A stretch of DNA of 64,000 bases from positions 1 through 64,000 of the forward strand of contig JABFXY010000026.1 of assembly GCA_013361525.1 (NCBI GenBank), given 5' to 3'. Every line of letters begins with the position of its first letter. Position 1 is the first letter of the stretch. Made by a program: the position numbers and the translations under genes. Source of the DNA: Polyangiaceae bacterium. GTDB lineage: Bacteria > Myxococcota_A > Polyangia > Polyangiales > Polyangiaceae. Below, in pieces: positions 9,008 to 17,922 of the stretch. The notes under the pieces are model-generated. The model made no database searches. It had not been told where the DNA came from and saw only the letters and a program-made list of their open reading frames with translations.

Positions 9008-9637
9008 TCAGCCCTCGATGACCGGTGTCGGATCGACCATCGAGCAGACGTAGTAGCGCTTGTTGTCGCAGCGAGAGCCGTTGCACTCGACCCCGGTGAT
9101 ATATCGATTGGTGCCGAAGCTCACGGAACCTTGCTCCTCCGAGTACCAGCCGGACCAGGAGCAATTGGTGACGCTCACGGGGAACTCGACCCCGAGGCCG
9201 AAGCTCACGTGGGCCTGGCCGCACTCGACCGAGATGTTGTCGCAATACGAGCCACTACAGCGGATGGCCGTCACGAAGCCGGGTTGCCCATCGTAGCTGT
9301 GGCATACGTGGTAGTTTTCGTCCTCGTAGTGGTACCAGCCCTCGGAGTGATAGGTCCCATAAGAGTCGTGCTCCTCCGAGAAGAAGCCTGACCAATAGAC
9401 CGACGTCGCGTCGATCGACGCTCCGAAGGGCATCGTCGTACAGAGCAGCCGGACGTTGTCGCAATAGCTGCCCGAACAGCCCGCGCCGTTCGCCGCCTCG
9501 TTCCACGCGCTGCAGCCTGCGGCAGGGCCACCGCCTTCCTCCGAGACCCAGCTCGTCCAATACGACGCAGCGCTCGCGGTGGCAGCCATCATCAGCGTTG
9601 CGACAGCGAGGCCCAAACCAACTTTGTTCTTGCTCAT
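9008..9637 (-). CDS. Secreted three-repeat Cys-rich protein
   Basis: 209 residues with a signal peptide (cut after ATASA). The start is supported by GAGAGGGG just upstream. The mature part is built from three copies of a module of about 60 residues, each with a Trp-x-SEE strand (WVSEEGG, FFSEEHD, WYSEEQG) and a Cys-containing turn (CSGSYCDN twice, CNGSRCDN once). This looks like a beta-prism or trefoil-type adhesin or lectin fold, but no family was recognised. It is exported and probably extracellular. Confidence 0.7.
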   Translation of the reverse strand: MSKNKVGLGLAVATLMMAATASAASYWTSWVSEEGGGPAAGCSAWNEAANGAGCSGSYCDNVRLLCTTMPFGASIDATSVYWSGFFSEEHDSYGTYHSEGWYHYEDENYHVCHSYDGQPGFVTAIRCSGSYCDNISVECGQAHVSFGLGVEFPVSVTNCSWSGWYSEEQGSVSFGTNRYITGVECNGSRCDNKRYYVCSMVDPTPVIEG

Positions 9638-10068
9638 TTTAATCCCCTCTCGAACGTCGACAAAGCAATGCGGAGCACGCCCCCTCAGTGCTGGGGAGGT
9701 GGCGTGGTCGGCTCACGCTTCGTTCGTTTTCTTGTTTTTAGTCACGAACGCGGAGGGCGTCACGTCGTGACTTGGAGGGGAGGGACATTGTTTGTCACGG
9801 GTGCCCCCCCCCCCGCTCTAAGTGCTAGTTGTTCAATGTCACTCGTCATTGTGCCGCCGGGCGCGAACGGAAGGTGTCGCCACCGGCGTGGACCACAGTG
9901 ACGTCCGACTCGCAGCCGAGCGCCCAGCATCGCGATGGCCCTTACCGTTCCCAAGCACCGAAGCGAGACATGCGCGCGAGCGTTGACCAGGCCCGCATGT
10001 GGGGTGGTGCGGAGAAGGGGTCGCGATCGGCTCATGCGGCGCAAAAGGATGTTGCAGAGCCGCTCGAC
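9638..10068. other. Gene-free stretch with C11 tract and repeated GTCACG motifs
   Basis: 431 bases upstream of the secreted repeat protein. They hold a run of 11 cytosines (9804-9814), a perfect palindrome GTCACG-T-CGTGAC (9759-9771) and further GTCACG copies at 9741 and 9794. No convincing gene on either strand. It probably contains the promoter of the downstream minus-strand gene. Confidence 0.5.
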
Positions 10069-11220
10069 TCAGAAAATCAAGCCGGCGCACAAGGCTGCCG
10101 CCAGCGGCGCCGACAAATAGAGCGTGATCATCAGCGCGATGGGTATTAGTAGCCGGCTGCTCGAGGAGTGGGCAGCGAGCCGGTCACGCATCGTTCCAGA
10201 AATCAGCGTTTCGGAAGAGATTACCTCCCGGCCTCGGTAATCTGCGGACCTGTCCCGTGCAGCGGACAACCAAATAACGGGGCCCGGCGGCACGACCGGC
10301 CCTTCAACGTGGACAGGTGCTCTTGCCCCGTCGAGCTCGAGCCAACCGTTCGCTCGGAGCGTCGCCTCCGTTCCGCGAAGGACGCGCTTCAAGCGCCATG
10401 CGCGCATCACCAGCCAGCACGTGGTCGCGCCCAACAGCATGCACGCCGCAAAAGCGAAGCCGATCGTGGCGGGTGGCGGCGCGATCACTCCTGCCAAGTG
10501 ATGGGCGCAGATGGTGTCTTCGGGGCCACGACGTCCGGCGACGAAGCGCCTGATCGCGCCGTCCTTCGCGCTCGTCACCGTGACCTGCCAAAGCCGATGG
10601 TCGGGCGTGCGCCACAGCCCGACTTGATCATGAGGCGAGGCACTGAACCCACCGCGCGGACCGAGGCCATCGCGGACGTCGACGTAAACCACGCAGGATC
10701 GATTGGCCGAATCACATCGACGCGTCACCTCGATCGCGGCATCGCTGAGAAGCGTCTCTGGAGGACGCGCGCCCTCGCCGGTGCGCGGGCGCGATGCGTG
10801 GTTGAGCGGCATCTCGAGCAATTCGTAATAGGCGAGCGAGCTCGCGTAATCTTCAGCGGAAGGGCGGGATTTCCACCGGACCGTTGCGGCGGCCGTGACT
10901 GTTACCGCGACGGCGGTCATCAGGAACCAGGCGATGGCTGTCGCCACTGCCGCCGTTCGGACCCGGCCAGCATGGAGAGAGCTGCGTCTGGCGCGCACGA
11001 CGAAGACGATGCTTCCCGCCGCGAGCGCGACCCAGACGAAGGCCATTGTTAGAGCATTGGGCGGACCGTGCTCCCGACAGAGCGGACCAGACGCGGCGAG
11101 AGTCAGGTTTTGCCCGTCGAGGCTCACGAGCATCCAGCATGGCAAAAGCAGCGCGAAGAGGCCCATCACGAGAGGACGCCGGGCGATAACGCGACCCTCG
11201 GGTACTGGCGCCGATCGCAC
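10069..11220 (-). CDS. Multi-pass membrane protein of unknown function
   Basis: 383 residues with about five membrane helices: near residues 16-35, 55-75 and 88-112, then a pair around 245-270 and 360-382 flanking soluble parts. The segment between helices 3 and 4 contains paired Cys (RRCDSANRSCVVYVD) and is probably periplasmic. The segment between helices 4 and 5 contains a short beta domain (GWLELDGARAPVHVEGP), like E3-ligase-related or DUF3592-type membrane proteins, but no family can be named. It is divergent from the next lipoprotein gene with about 100 bases between them. Confidence 0.65.
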   Translation of the reverse strand: MRSAPVPEGRVIARRPLVMGLFALLLPCWMLVSLDGQNLTLAASGPLCREHGPPNALTMAFVWVALAAGSIVFVVRARRSSLHAGRVRTAAVATAIAWFLMTAVAVTVTAAATVRWKSRPSAEDYASSLAYYELLEMPLNHASRPRTGEGARPPETLLSDAAIEVTRRCDSANRSCVVYVDVRDGLGPRGGFSASPHDQVGLWRTPDHRLWQVTVTSAKDGAIRRFVAGRRGPEDTICAHHLAGVIAPPPATIGFAFAACMLLGATTCWLVMRAWRLKRVLRGTEATLRANGWLELDGARAPVHVEGPVVPPGPVIWLSAARDRSADYRGREVISSETLISGTMRDRLAAHSSSSRLLIPIALMITLYLSAPLAAALCAGLIF

Positions 11221-11321
11221 CGAAGCATCCTAGCACCGGCGGTCTGCCAGCGACCTGCTCGACGGCGGAGCATCATCGTTCACTCGACGACGCGGGCAAT
11301 CCCGTCTACCGTCGATGTCCC

Positions 11322-12665
11322 ATGGGAAGGGCTTATTCCACGACGCTATGCTGTTGTGCGGTCGGTTGGCTCGCAATCGCATGCGGCGCCAGGGAGGAGC
11401 TGCCGCCCGGGAGGGGCGGCGGTGGCGAGGCCGCCTCCGACGGCGGTAGTGGCGGCTCACCGTCGGTGGGTGGCGATCCGTCATCTTCGGGTGGCAACGG
11501 CGGCGGGGTCGTCGTACCGAGGACGATCGAAATCGACTTCAAAGGTCCGGAGTCGCTGTCCCGCGCACGCGTGCGGGCCTTCGTGAACGACGCGACGGGA
11601 GCCCTCAAACAGTCGTTGTTCGGTACCGATCTCCCCGCCGACGTCGAGGTCGACGACGGCGATATGGTCACTTTCTTCGGGGATGGTGAGCCGGTGCTCC
11701 GGTCGTATCGCGTGACACCCGAAGTGTTTCGTATCGTGGAAAGTTACGACAGCGACCTCGAGCAACCGTGCGAGACGCAGCCGATGGACATTACCGTCAC
11801 GTTCCCGGAGGTTCCTGGCGCCCTTTACTATTCGGCAATCACGAACACCCCCGCTGATGTCTGGCAGACGGACGCTGGGGAGGGTGTGCTGCATGTCGAG
11901 ATATGTGCCGACACGTTCGACCTGCTCGCCTTTGCACATGATGGCGACGCGATCATCGGTTTCGAGCTGCTCGAGGACATTCCGTTCAAGCCCGGCAGCA
12001 GCGAATCGATTCCGGTGTCGCTTTCGGACACCACCCGGCGCCCGGTCTCGGTCGAGCTCGAGGACCTGGATGGCTTGGAGCAGGTCTACGCGAACGCGGA
12101 GTGGCAGGAATTGCCTTGGATGTTTCCGCACGAGACCGTCAACGAGATGACGCTGAGCGCGCCACCCGGATCCGTCTCTTACGCTCCCGAAACGATCTCC
12201 CCGTCTCCCGGCTTCGGTGGTCCTCATGTCGTGGTGACGTCGGGCTACCCCTCCGTCGACGGGGTCTGCGACCGGCAGGGCTTCGTTCGCTACGGAAACA
12301 AGGGCGAAACGGTGACGGTCTCGCCCACACGATTGGCGGGCACGCGTTCAGCCGGGATGAACAGCTGGGAGTTCTCGACCGACGGTGAGCACGGCGATGT
12401 CGTGTGGCAATCCTGGGACTACAGCGGCGGGCTCGGCGAGCTCGTTTGGCTCGTATGGGAAGACGCGCAGCGCCCGCCGATGGCGGCGGTCCGCCCCGAG
12501 CTTCCGGGCGACGTGCCGTGGCCGGACGACGCGAACGCAATGCTGTATGGCATTGGCCACCTCGATTTCACCGAACGTGAGAGCTACGCGGCCCTCGTCG
12601 CGGAGCCTCTGCGGCCGCAAGAGATTCGCACGGAGCAATGGCGCGTCTCGGTTGCCTGCGAGTAA
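11322..12665 (+). CDS. Lipoprotein with Gly/Ser-rich linker, unknown function
   Basis: 447 residues. Lipobox LAIAC (Cys 21) is followed by about 45 residues of Gly/Ser/Pro linker, a common myxobacterial surface-lipoprotein design, and then a beta-rich domain (RTIEIDFKGPESLSRARVRAF). The rest looks like repeated beta sandwiches, with a Trp-rich end (MNSWEFSTDGEHGDVVWQSW). No catalytic motif was recognised. It is followed closely by the TfoX-like gene but is functionally unrelated as far as can be seen. Confidence 0.7.
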   Translation: MGRAYSTTLCCCAVGWLAIACGAREELPPGRGGGGEAASDGGSGGSPSVGGDPSSSGGNGGGVVVPRTIEIDFKGPESLSRARVRAFVNDATGALKQSLFGTDLPADVEVDDGDMVTFFGDGEPVLRSYRVTPEVFRIVESYDSDLEQPCETQPMDITVTFPEVPGALYYSAITNTPADVWQTDAGEGVLHVEICADTFDLLAFAHDGDAIIGFELLEDIPFKPGSSESIPVSLSDTTRRPVSVELEDLDGLEQVYANAEWQELPWMFPHETVNEMTLSAPPGSVSYAPETISPSPGFGGPHVVVTSGYPSVDGVCDRQGFVRYGNKGETVTVSPTRLAGTRSAGMNSWEFSTDGEHGDVVWQSWDYSGGLGELVWLVWEDAQRPPMAAVRPELPGDVPWPDDANAMLYGIGHLDFTERESYAALVAEPLRPQEIRTEQWRVSVACE

Positions 12666-12680
12666 GGTCGGACGACGCCC

Positions 12681-13007
12681 ATGCAGAAGACCGAGAAGAC
12701 GAGCTCCGCGACTCAAAAAGCCTTCGAGGCCCTCGCAGCACGACTCGCCGTCGAAACGGGCTCGATGTTCGGCATGTCCGTGCTGAAGGCCAAAGGAAAG
12801 GCCTTCACCGGCATCTTCGGCGATGCGCTCGTCTTCAAGCTGACGGGCGTTACCCACGCGACCGCCCTCGGCCTCAAAGGCGCAGCGCTCTTCGATCCGT
12901 CCGGAGCGGGCCGGCCCATGAAAGAGTGGGTCGTGGTTCCGAAAGCGCACGCCAAAAGTTGGGACGGTTTTGCCGACGCCGCGTTCGCTTACGTCGGATC
13001 GAAATAG
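12681..13007 (+). CDS. TfoX/Sxy N-terminal-domain protein
   Basis: 108 residues matching the TfoX N-terminal domain family, with its signature strands (GSMFGMSVLKAKGKAF, GDALVFKL) and the closing motif GRPMKEWVVVP. Full TfoX/Sxy proteins regulate competence in gamma-proteobacteria, but short single-domain versions like this one are widespread and of unknown role. It is nine bases upstream of an AraC regulator and probably co-transcribed with it. Confidence 0.8.
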   Translation: MQKTEKTSSATQKAFEALAARLAVETGSMFGMSVLKAKGKAFTGIFGDALVFKLTGVTHATALGLKGAALFDPSGAGRPMKEWVVVPKAHAKSWDGFADAAFAYVGSK

Positions 13008-13016
13008 GCGCCGCTG

Positions 13017-13805
13017 ATGTCGGTACCGATGCCTGCCGTCGAGATCGTCACGGCAGACGGTGGCTGGCGCTTTCGCCGCCTGGACGGAAGCTCGATGGTC
13101 TGCACGCGTCGGCATCGCTTCGAGCGTGAAGCGACGGCGTTCGATGCGACGGGGCCCTACTGGTACCTGGTACTGGCGACGCTCGAGCGGGGTCACGTTG
13201 CCTACGTGTGTGGGCGCGAACGCGTCGCGACGTACCGCCCTCGATACGGCGCGTTCCTTCCTCCCTACAGCCTCGTCGAGACTGCGATCGACAGCGCCCA
13301 CCAGCGCATCGAGGTGCTCATCTCGCGTCGACCGTTGCCGGCCGACTTCCCGCGTGAACCCGTGCTCTTCGAGACCGACGAGACCGATCTCCCTCACACG
13401 CTCGACGAAGTGAGGTCGGTTCTGGGCCGCGGCAAAGGTATGTCGACGATCGCGCGCAATCGTCGACCGAGCCCGGTCGTGCGTGCGGCGAAGGCCCGGT
13501 TGGATGCTTCTTTTCGGCAATCGTCTTCGATCGCCGAAATCGCCTCGCAGCTCGGCATTGCGCACGCGTCGCTCACGCGATCCTTTCACCGCGAGCTCGG
13601 CATTCCGCCGGCGCAGTACCGCACGCAACTACGCATTACGAACGCCGCCATGATGCTGCTACACGGCGCTCACATCGCAGATACCGCCTTTGAGGTCGGA
13701 TTCGGCGATCTCGGTCGTTTTCACAAGCAATTCAGATCGATCACGCAGGCGACCCCGGGCCGTTACCGCGTTTCTACGCCCCGTCTGCGCGACAGCACGC
13801 GGTAG
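13017..13805 (+). CDS. AraC-family transcriptional regulator (first copy)
   Basis: 262 residues. The N-terminal half is a small beta-rich sensing domain (VEIVTADGGWRFRRLDGS). The C-terminal 100 residues hold the two AraC HTH motifs (SSIAEIASQLGIAHASLTRS; then DTAFEVGFGDLGRFHKQF) and end with the family motif TPGRYR. It probably forms an operon with the TfoX-like gene. Its last 43 bases overlap, on the opposite strand, the end of the CPBP protease gene. Confidence 0.88.
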   Translation: MSVPMPAVEIVTADGGWRFRRLDGSSMVCTRRHRFEREATAFDATGPYWYLVLATLERGHVAYVCGRERVATYRPRYGAFLPPYSLVETAIDSAHQRIEVLISRRPLPADFPREPVLFETDETDLPHTLDEVRSVLGRGKGMSTIARNRRPSPVVRAAKARLDASFRQSSSIAEIASQLGIAHASLTRSFHRELGIPPAQYRTQLRITNAAMMLLHGAHIADTAFEVGFGDLGRFHKQFRSITQATPGRYRVSTPRLRDSTR

Positions 13806-14614
13806 ATCGTGACGGACGTCGCCGCCATGAGGAGCGCGCTCACCCAATTCGGAACCGGCTCGTTTCCTCGAATCGCGAAGAGTGCGCCGTAGTGCCACGC
13901 ACCGCTGGAAACGAGGCTCGCAGCGTTGATCCCCACGTGCACGCCAGCCGCGAGCCAGATGTTTCCGGTGGCCGCGTACAACATGCTCAGCGTGACTCCT
14001 GCGAATACGCGAAACGCGAAGGTGGCGGGGTCGAACGGCTCATCGACGAGGTGCAGCACCGCGAACGCAAGACTCGGCACGAGGGCGCGGTACCAAAGCC
14101 GCCGGTTTGCCCAAAGTTGCATTGGGAATCCGCGACTCGTGATCTCCTCGACCACGCAGCCGAGGACCAAAACGACATTGCCGAGCACGATGCTCGGTGC
14201 TCGCCACGCCTCCGGGTGCGCGCGAATCGTCTCACTCACGTGAGCGTGCCCGGATGCGAGCGCGAGCAGCCACGGGAATGATGCGAGCACCAATGCGCCG
14301 GCCGCTCCCGCGAACGATTCCAAGATGCGCTGCGATGAAAGTGCGAGCCCGAGCGGTGCACGGGATTGGCCACGTGCGACGCGGTCGAGCAGAAGGGTGA
14401 GCCCCACGTGCACCCCGTGGGTCGCGACGACGACGGCACCGTCGAGCGGACCGATCGCATCCACGCCACCGTGCAGCGTGCGTCCGGTGAAATGACGGAT
14501 GCCGTGCAAGACCAGCGCACCGGACGCGAGGATCGCGCATTGTTGTGCCGCGAAGAGCGGCCAACGCCTCCTGGTCAGGGAACGAAGAGCGGGGGAGAGC
14601 GGGCGGTCGCGCAT
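13763..14614 (-). CDS. CPBP-family intramembrane metalloprotease
   Basis: 283 residues with about seven or eight membrane helices. The three conserved motifs of the CPBP (Abi/CAAX) family are present in order: EEITSRG (EExxxR), FAVLH (FxxxH) and HVGIN (HxxxN). Bacterial members cleave membrane substrates or protect against bacteriocins; the substrate here is unknown. Its 3' end overlaps the convergent AraC gene by 43 bases, so the two transcripts are partly antisense. Confidence 0.88.
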   Translation of the reverse strand: MRDRPLSPALRSLTRRRWPLFAAQQCAILASGALVLHGIRHFTGRTLHGGVDAIGPLDGAVVVATHGVHVGLTLLLDRVARGQSRAPLGLALSSQRILESFAGAAGALVLASFPWLLALASGHAHVSETIRAHPEAWRAPSIVLGNVVLVLGCVVEEITSRGFPMQLWANRRLWYRALVPSLAFAVLHLVDEPFDPATFAFRVFAGVTLSMLYAATGNIWLAAGVHVGINAASLVSSGAWHYGALFAIRGNEPVPNWVSALLMAATSVTIYRVLSRRRGVETR

Positions 14615-14702
14615 CGACCCGGCCGAGCGTGGTCACGCGAACACCTGCGGTCTTGGCGTTTTTTGACTGCTCGCGAGCCGACGGGCAGTGAGCCAGCGCG
14701 GC

Positions 14703-15014
14703 TCACAAGCAGTCGCAGAGCTTGTCCCCCTGGGGGCAGACACACAGACACGGTCGTGGCACCCCGGGGCTGCGGGCGTTTGGCGGACGAGCCGACGCAG
14801 ACGTAGAGAAAGACGCGGATGCCGAGGCGGTCGGTGCCGAGTCTAGGACCGGGGTCTCCGCACTCGGGGCGCTCGGCGGCGCCTCGACGATAGGATTCTG
14901 GTCCGGGACAGACTCGACTGTCACCACGGCCGTTGGCGCCGAACCGGCATCGGATGGAGGCTGGTGGTCCGATGCACAACCCGATGCGACCAATGTCGCG
15001 AGCGCGGCACGCAC
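14703..15014 (-). CDS. Small low-complexity lipoprotein
   Basis: 103 residues. A short signal peptide with lipobox VASGC (Cys 13) leads into a Ser/Ala/Pro-rich, probably disordered chain. It ends in a compact Cys cluster (CLCVCPQGDKLCDC) that could bind metal or form disulfides. It follows the frameshifted gene on the same strand after 87 bases and may have been co-transcribed with it. Function unknown. Confidence 0.55.
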   Translation of the reverse strand: MRAALATLVASGCASDHQPPSDAGSAPTAVVTVESVPDQNPIVEAPPSAPSAETPVLDSAPTASASASFSTSASARPPNARSPGVPRPCLCVCPQGDKLCDCL

Positions 15015-15101
15015 CAGCCGAGCGCGCCGCTCGAGAATGGCGGCGCGGTCGACCTCGTCGTCGGCGTGGGGCGACGTGCGTGTGTCGTCGGGGGCCAGGC
15101 G

Positions 15102-15504
15102 TCACTCCTCCGCAAGAACCGCCGTGAACGATACCTCAATCTCGCACGGGAACGCGTCGCTGCCGGCGCACTCGGCGCCGTCCAGGCACTCGACGGTGAT
15201 GAAGTCCGTGCCTTCCATCGAGCTCGCCATCTCGACGACGCCCCGTTGCTCGAGCCGTCACCGCATGGCTGAGCACGAGCGAGCCGACAGCCTCGGGGAA
15301 CTCCTTCCGTTCGCGGTCGTCGCACTCGAGCGTGCCGCTCGCCGACAGATCACATTCCGCGGCCCCCGAACCGTCGACAGGCACCAGTAAGTAATCGCTC
15401 CCACCTTCGCGTGACACGACGAAGTCGTCAGCGAACGCGGTGTCGACCAAGCCGTCGATGCCGCATAACAGTCGGCGCGTCCGCTCGCCATGCGGGAGCA
15501 ACAC
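15102..15504 (-). pseudogene. Frameshifted gene, exported-protein-like remnant
   Basis: Two good reading frames join at one point. From a GTG at 15504 the frame reads LLPHGERTRRLLCGIDG and on through a Cys-containing stretch (ECDLSASGTLECDD) to about 15245. There the sensible protein continues one frame over (VVEMASSMEGTDFITVEC...) to a TGA at 15102-15104. The switch falls at four cytosines (15241-15244 on the + strand); removing one base restores a single protein of about 133 residues. The 5' end also lacks an ATG, and coding-like sequence may extend further upstream. Either a real pseudogene or a homopolymer error in the assembly. No family recognised. Confidence 0.55.
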
Positions 15505-15593
15505 CGCGGCGCGCGGACGACGCAGTTCGACGAAGAGGAGTGCGTCCGGCGTTTTGCGCGTGGGTCGAGACGTTCTATGGTGTCGGTCCCATT

Positions 15594-16547
15594 ATGCATT
15601 CGCGATCGTCCGAGCCGACCCCGCAGTCGAACCACAACTCCTCCGATCCTCTCGCCGCGGTCATCTCGCTCCTTCGCCCGCAGACGGTGCTCTCGAAGGT
15701 CATCAGCGGCGCCGGGCGCTGGAGTGTGCGCTACGACGCGCACGAGGATCCCGGGTTTTGCGTCATGCTGCAGGGCTCCTGCTTTCTCGACGTCGATGGT
15801 GTCGGGGCGGTCGAGCTCGACGAGGGTGATTTCGTGCTTCTGCCCGCAACGCCCGGCTTCACGATGGCCAGTTATCGCGGAATCAAACCAAAGCTCGTCA
15901 AGCCGACGTACACCGGAGAGCTACGACACGGAACGCAGTCCGGCCCGCCCACGATGCGACAACTGGGTGGGTACTTTCATTTCGATCGCGCGAACGCCCA
16001 GCTCATCGTGGGCTTCTTACCCTCGATGATTCATATTCGGCGAGGCGAACCGGGGGCCGCGAGGCTCCGAAGGGTCGTCGAGCTCATCCGTGAGGAGGCC
16101 TCGGCACGTCTCCCAGGCCGTGAATTGGTCCTCGAGCGGCTCGTCGAGGTACTGCTCGTCGAGGCGCTGCGTTTTCGCCCCGTAGAGCCCGCGAGTCAGG
16201 AAAAGGGTTTGCTCGCGGGCCTGACCGATCCGTCGATCGCGCGCGCTCTCAGGCGAATGCACGACGACGTGGCGCATCGTTGGACGGTCGCCGACTTGGC
16301 GCGGACGGCAGGCATGTCTCGCGCTTCCTTCGCCGAGCGGTTCACGCGCACGGTCGGCGTCCCACCGATGGAGTATCTGCTCGAATGGCGAATCGCGATT
16401 GCGAAGGACGTCCTTCAACGCGAGCGCGTTTCTCTCGCAGAGGTGGCCGAGCGGATCGGGTACCAGTCGGCGAGCGCATTCAGCACGGCATTTTCTCGCC
16501 ATGCCGGCTGCTCGCCGAGCGAGTTTGCTCGCTCGATACGCAGTTGA
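15594..16547 (+). CDS. AraC-family regulator with N-terminal cupin (second copy)
   Basis: 317 residues from the ATG at 15594; the frame is open further upstream, but that part reads as non-coding. The N-terminal half matches the cupin sensing domain common in AraC regulators (LDEGDFVLLPATPGFTM). The C-terminal HTH pair is clear (WTVADLARTAGMSRASFAER; AERIGYQSASAFSTAF), ending CSPSEFARS. The target is unknown. The only close neighbour upstream is the broken gene on the opposite strand, which it may once have regulated. Confidence 0.87.
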   Translation: MHSRSSEPTPQSNHNSSDPLAAVISLLRPQTVLSKVISGAGRWSVRYDAHEDPGFCVMLQGSCFLDVDGVGAVELDEGDFVLLPATPGFTMASYRGIKPKLVKPTYTGELRHGTQSGPPTMRQLGGYFHFDRANAQLIVGFLPSMIHIRRGEPGAARLRRVVELIREEASARLPGRELVLERLVEVLLVEALRFRPVEPASQEKGLLAGLTDPSIARALRRMHDDVAHRWTVADLARTAGMSRASFAERFTRTVGVPPMEYLLEWRIAIAKDVLQRERVSLAEVAERIGYQSASAFSTAFSRHAGCSPSEFARSIRS

Positions 16548-16653
16548 AGAGTTGGGGATAGGTAGCCTCGTCGAATGAAGACTATCGAGTCGGAGAATGT
16601 AGGCTCGAGTCCGCTCTCTCGAACGGCGTAGAGCTTGCTCGACAGAGCTGCTC

Positions 16654-17862
16654 ATGACCCGCTGTTCCGATCGCGCAGCCGCCGACGACTCCGACAAAGA
16701 TCCAAGCTCTCTCGACAATTGGATCATCGTGAAGCGCACGCCGCCGATGGAGGAGCCACGAGAATCCGACGAGGAGCCGATGAGGCGGGCTGACTCGACG
16801 GAACCAAATGGCACCCCCACGCCCGCACGCGATCGACGAGACGCAGACACCCCTGAGCCGGCAATGCCGTCTGCGCTCTTGCGATCGACGCATACGCAAC
16901 CCGTCTTCGTGCGCGGTGTCGGTCATCGCAATGGTGCTCCCTCGCGATTGCCTCCGCCTCCGCCGCCTCGTCGCGGCCGAATCACGCTTCCGCCCCCGGA
17001 CGAGCAAGCGCCGACGCTTCCTCCGCCTCGATCATCGTCGATGCTTCCCGTGCCGTACGTCGTTTCGGCGACGCCGGTGTCGGACGTGGACAAGCCGTCG
17101 ACCCCACCGGCCGCTCCAAAGGCTCGCTCCCGGACGTTCCCATTCGTCGGAACCGCGCTCTTGAGCGCTGCTGCAGGCGCAGTGGCGGTTTGGGCGATGG
17201 GCGGTTTCGGAGCAGGACTCAGAGCTCCGGCGATGCAGGCGGTGCGCGCGGAGACGACCGCGGAGCAGGTGGCGGCGACGAGCGCGCCCGTCGAGCGCGT
17301 CGAGGCGTCGGCGAGGGTCGAGTCGCCGACGACCGGCGGGCCCGGCGCAGCATTGCCGGTCGAGGCTGCCCCGAGCACCGTTATGGTGACGGAAGCGGCA
17401 GCAGCCCCGATGACTGCCGCAGCATCGACGCCTGCGGTTCCTCCGACGACCGCGGAGCCGATTGCGACGAGCGCCGCGACCCAAGCGCTCGGCGCACCGC
17501 CTGTCGCCTCATCGGCACCGGTCGAGGGCTCCGCTGCTGCGGATGCATCGGCGCCAGCCGTCCCTGCGGACACCCCTACCGAGCAGACCTTGGCCGAGTT
17601 CGACAAGGCCGCCGCGCAAGCGGCGCTATCGGCGGCCTCGGGGACGGCAATGGGCTGCGCGAGCCCGGAGGAGCGCGGGTTCGATGCTCACGTATCGGTG
17701 ACATTCGCGCCGTCCGGGCGGGTGACGCAGGCAATGGTGAGCGGCCCGCCCTTCGCGGGCGCTCCGTCGGGAGCGTGCATCGCGCGCGCCTTCAAAGCCG
17801 CGAGCGTCTCCCCGTTCACGGGTGCGCCCGTCACGGTCTCGAAGACGCTGAAGGTCCGTTGA
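16654..17862 (+). CDS. Single-span TonB-like protein with AgmX-type C-terminal domain (A)
   Basis: 402 residues. A long Pro/Arg-rich cytoplasmic region (1-165) is followed by one membrane helix near 170-185 (GTALLSAAAGAVAVWAMGG). Then comes an Ala/Pro/Thr-rich periplasmic linker and a C-terminal domain of about 65 residues with two Cys (MGCASPE and GACIARAF) and the core VSVTFAPSGRVTQAMVSG. This is the layout of TonB/AgmX-type energy-coupling proteins. The C-terminal domain is clearly shared with the gene at 20467. It lies immediately upstream of the GltE-like lipoprotein and is probably co-transcribed with it. Confidence 0.75.
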   Translation: MTRCSDRAAADDSDKDPSSLDNWIIVKRTPPMEEPRESDEEPMRRADSTEPNGTPTPARDRRDADTPEPAMPSALLRSTHTQPVFVRGVGHRNGAPSRLPPPPPPRRGRITLPPPDEQAPTLPPPRSSSMLPVPYVVSATPVSDVDKPSTPPAAPKARSRTFPFVGTALLSAAAGAVAVWAMGGFGAGLRAPAMQAVRAETTAEQVAATSAPVERVEASARVESPTTGGPGAALPVEAAPSTVMVTEAAAAPMTAAASTPAVPPTTAEPIATSAATQALGAPPVASSAPVEGSAAADASAPAVPADTPTEQTLAEFDKAAAQAALSAASGTAMGCASPEERGFDAHVSVTFAPSGRVTQAMVSGPPFAGAPSGACIARAFKAASVSPFTGAPVTVSKTLKVR

Positions 17863-17922
17863 GCCATCGGGCGCAAAACGATCGACCCAAGCCTGATGCG
17901 TCGGCGCAGTCCAACCACGCCG

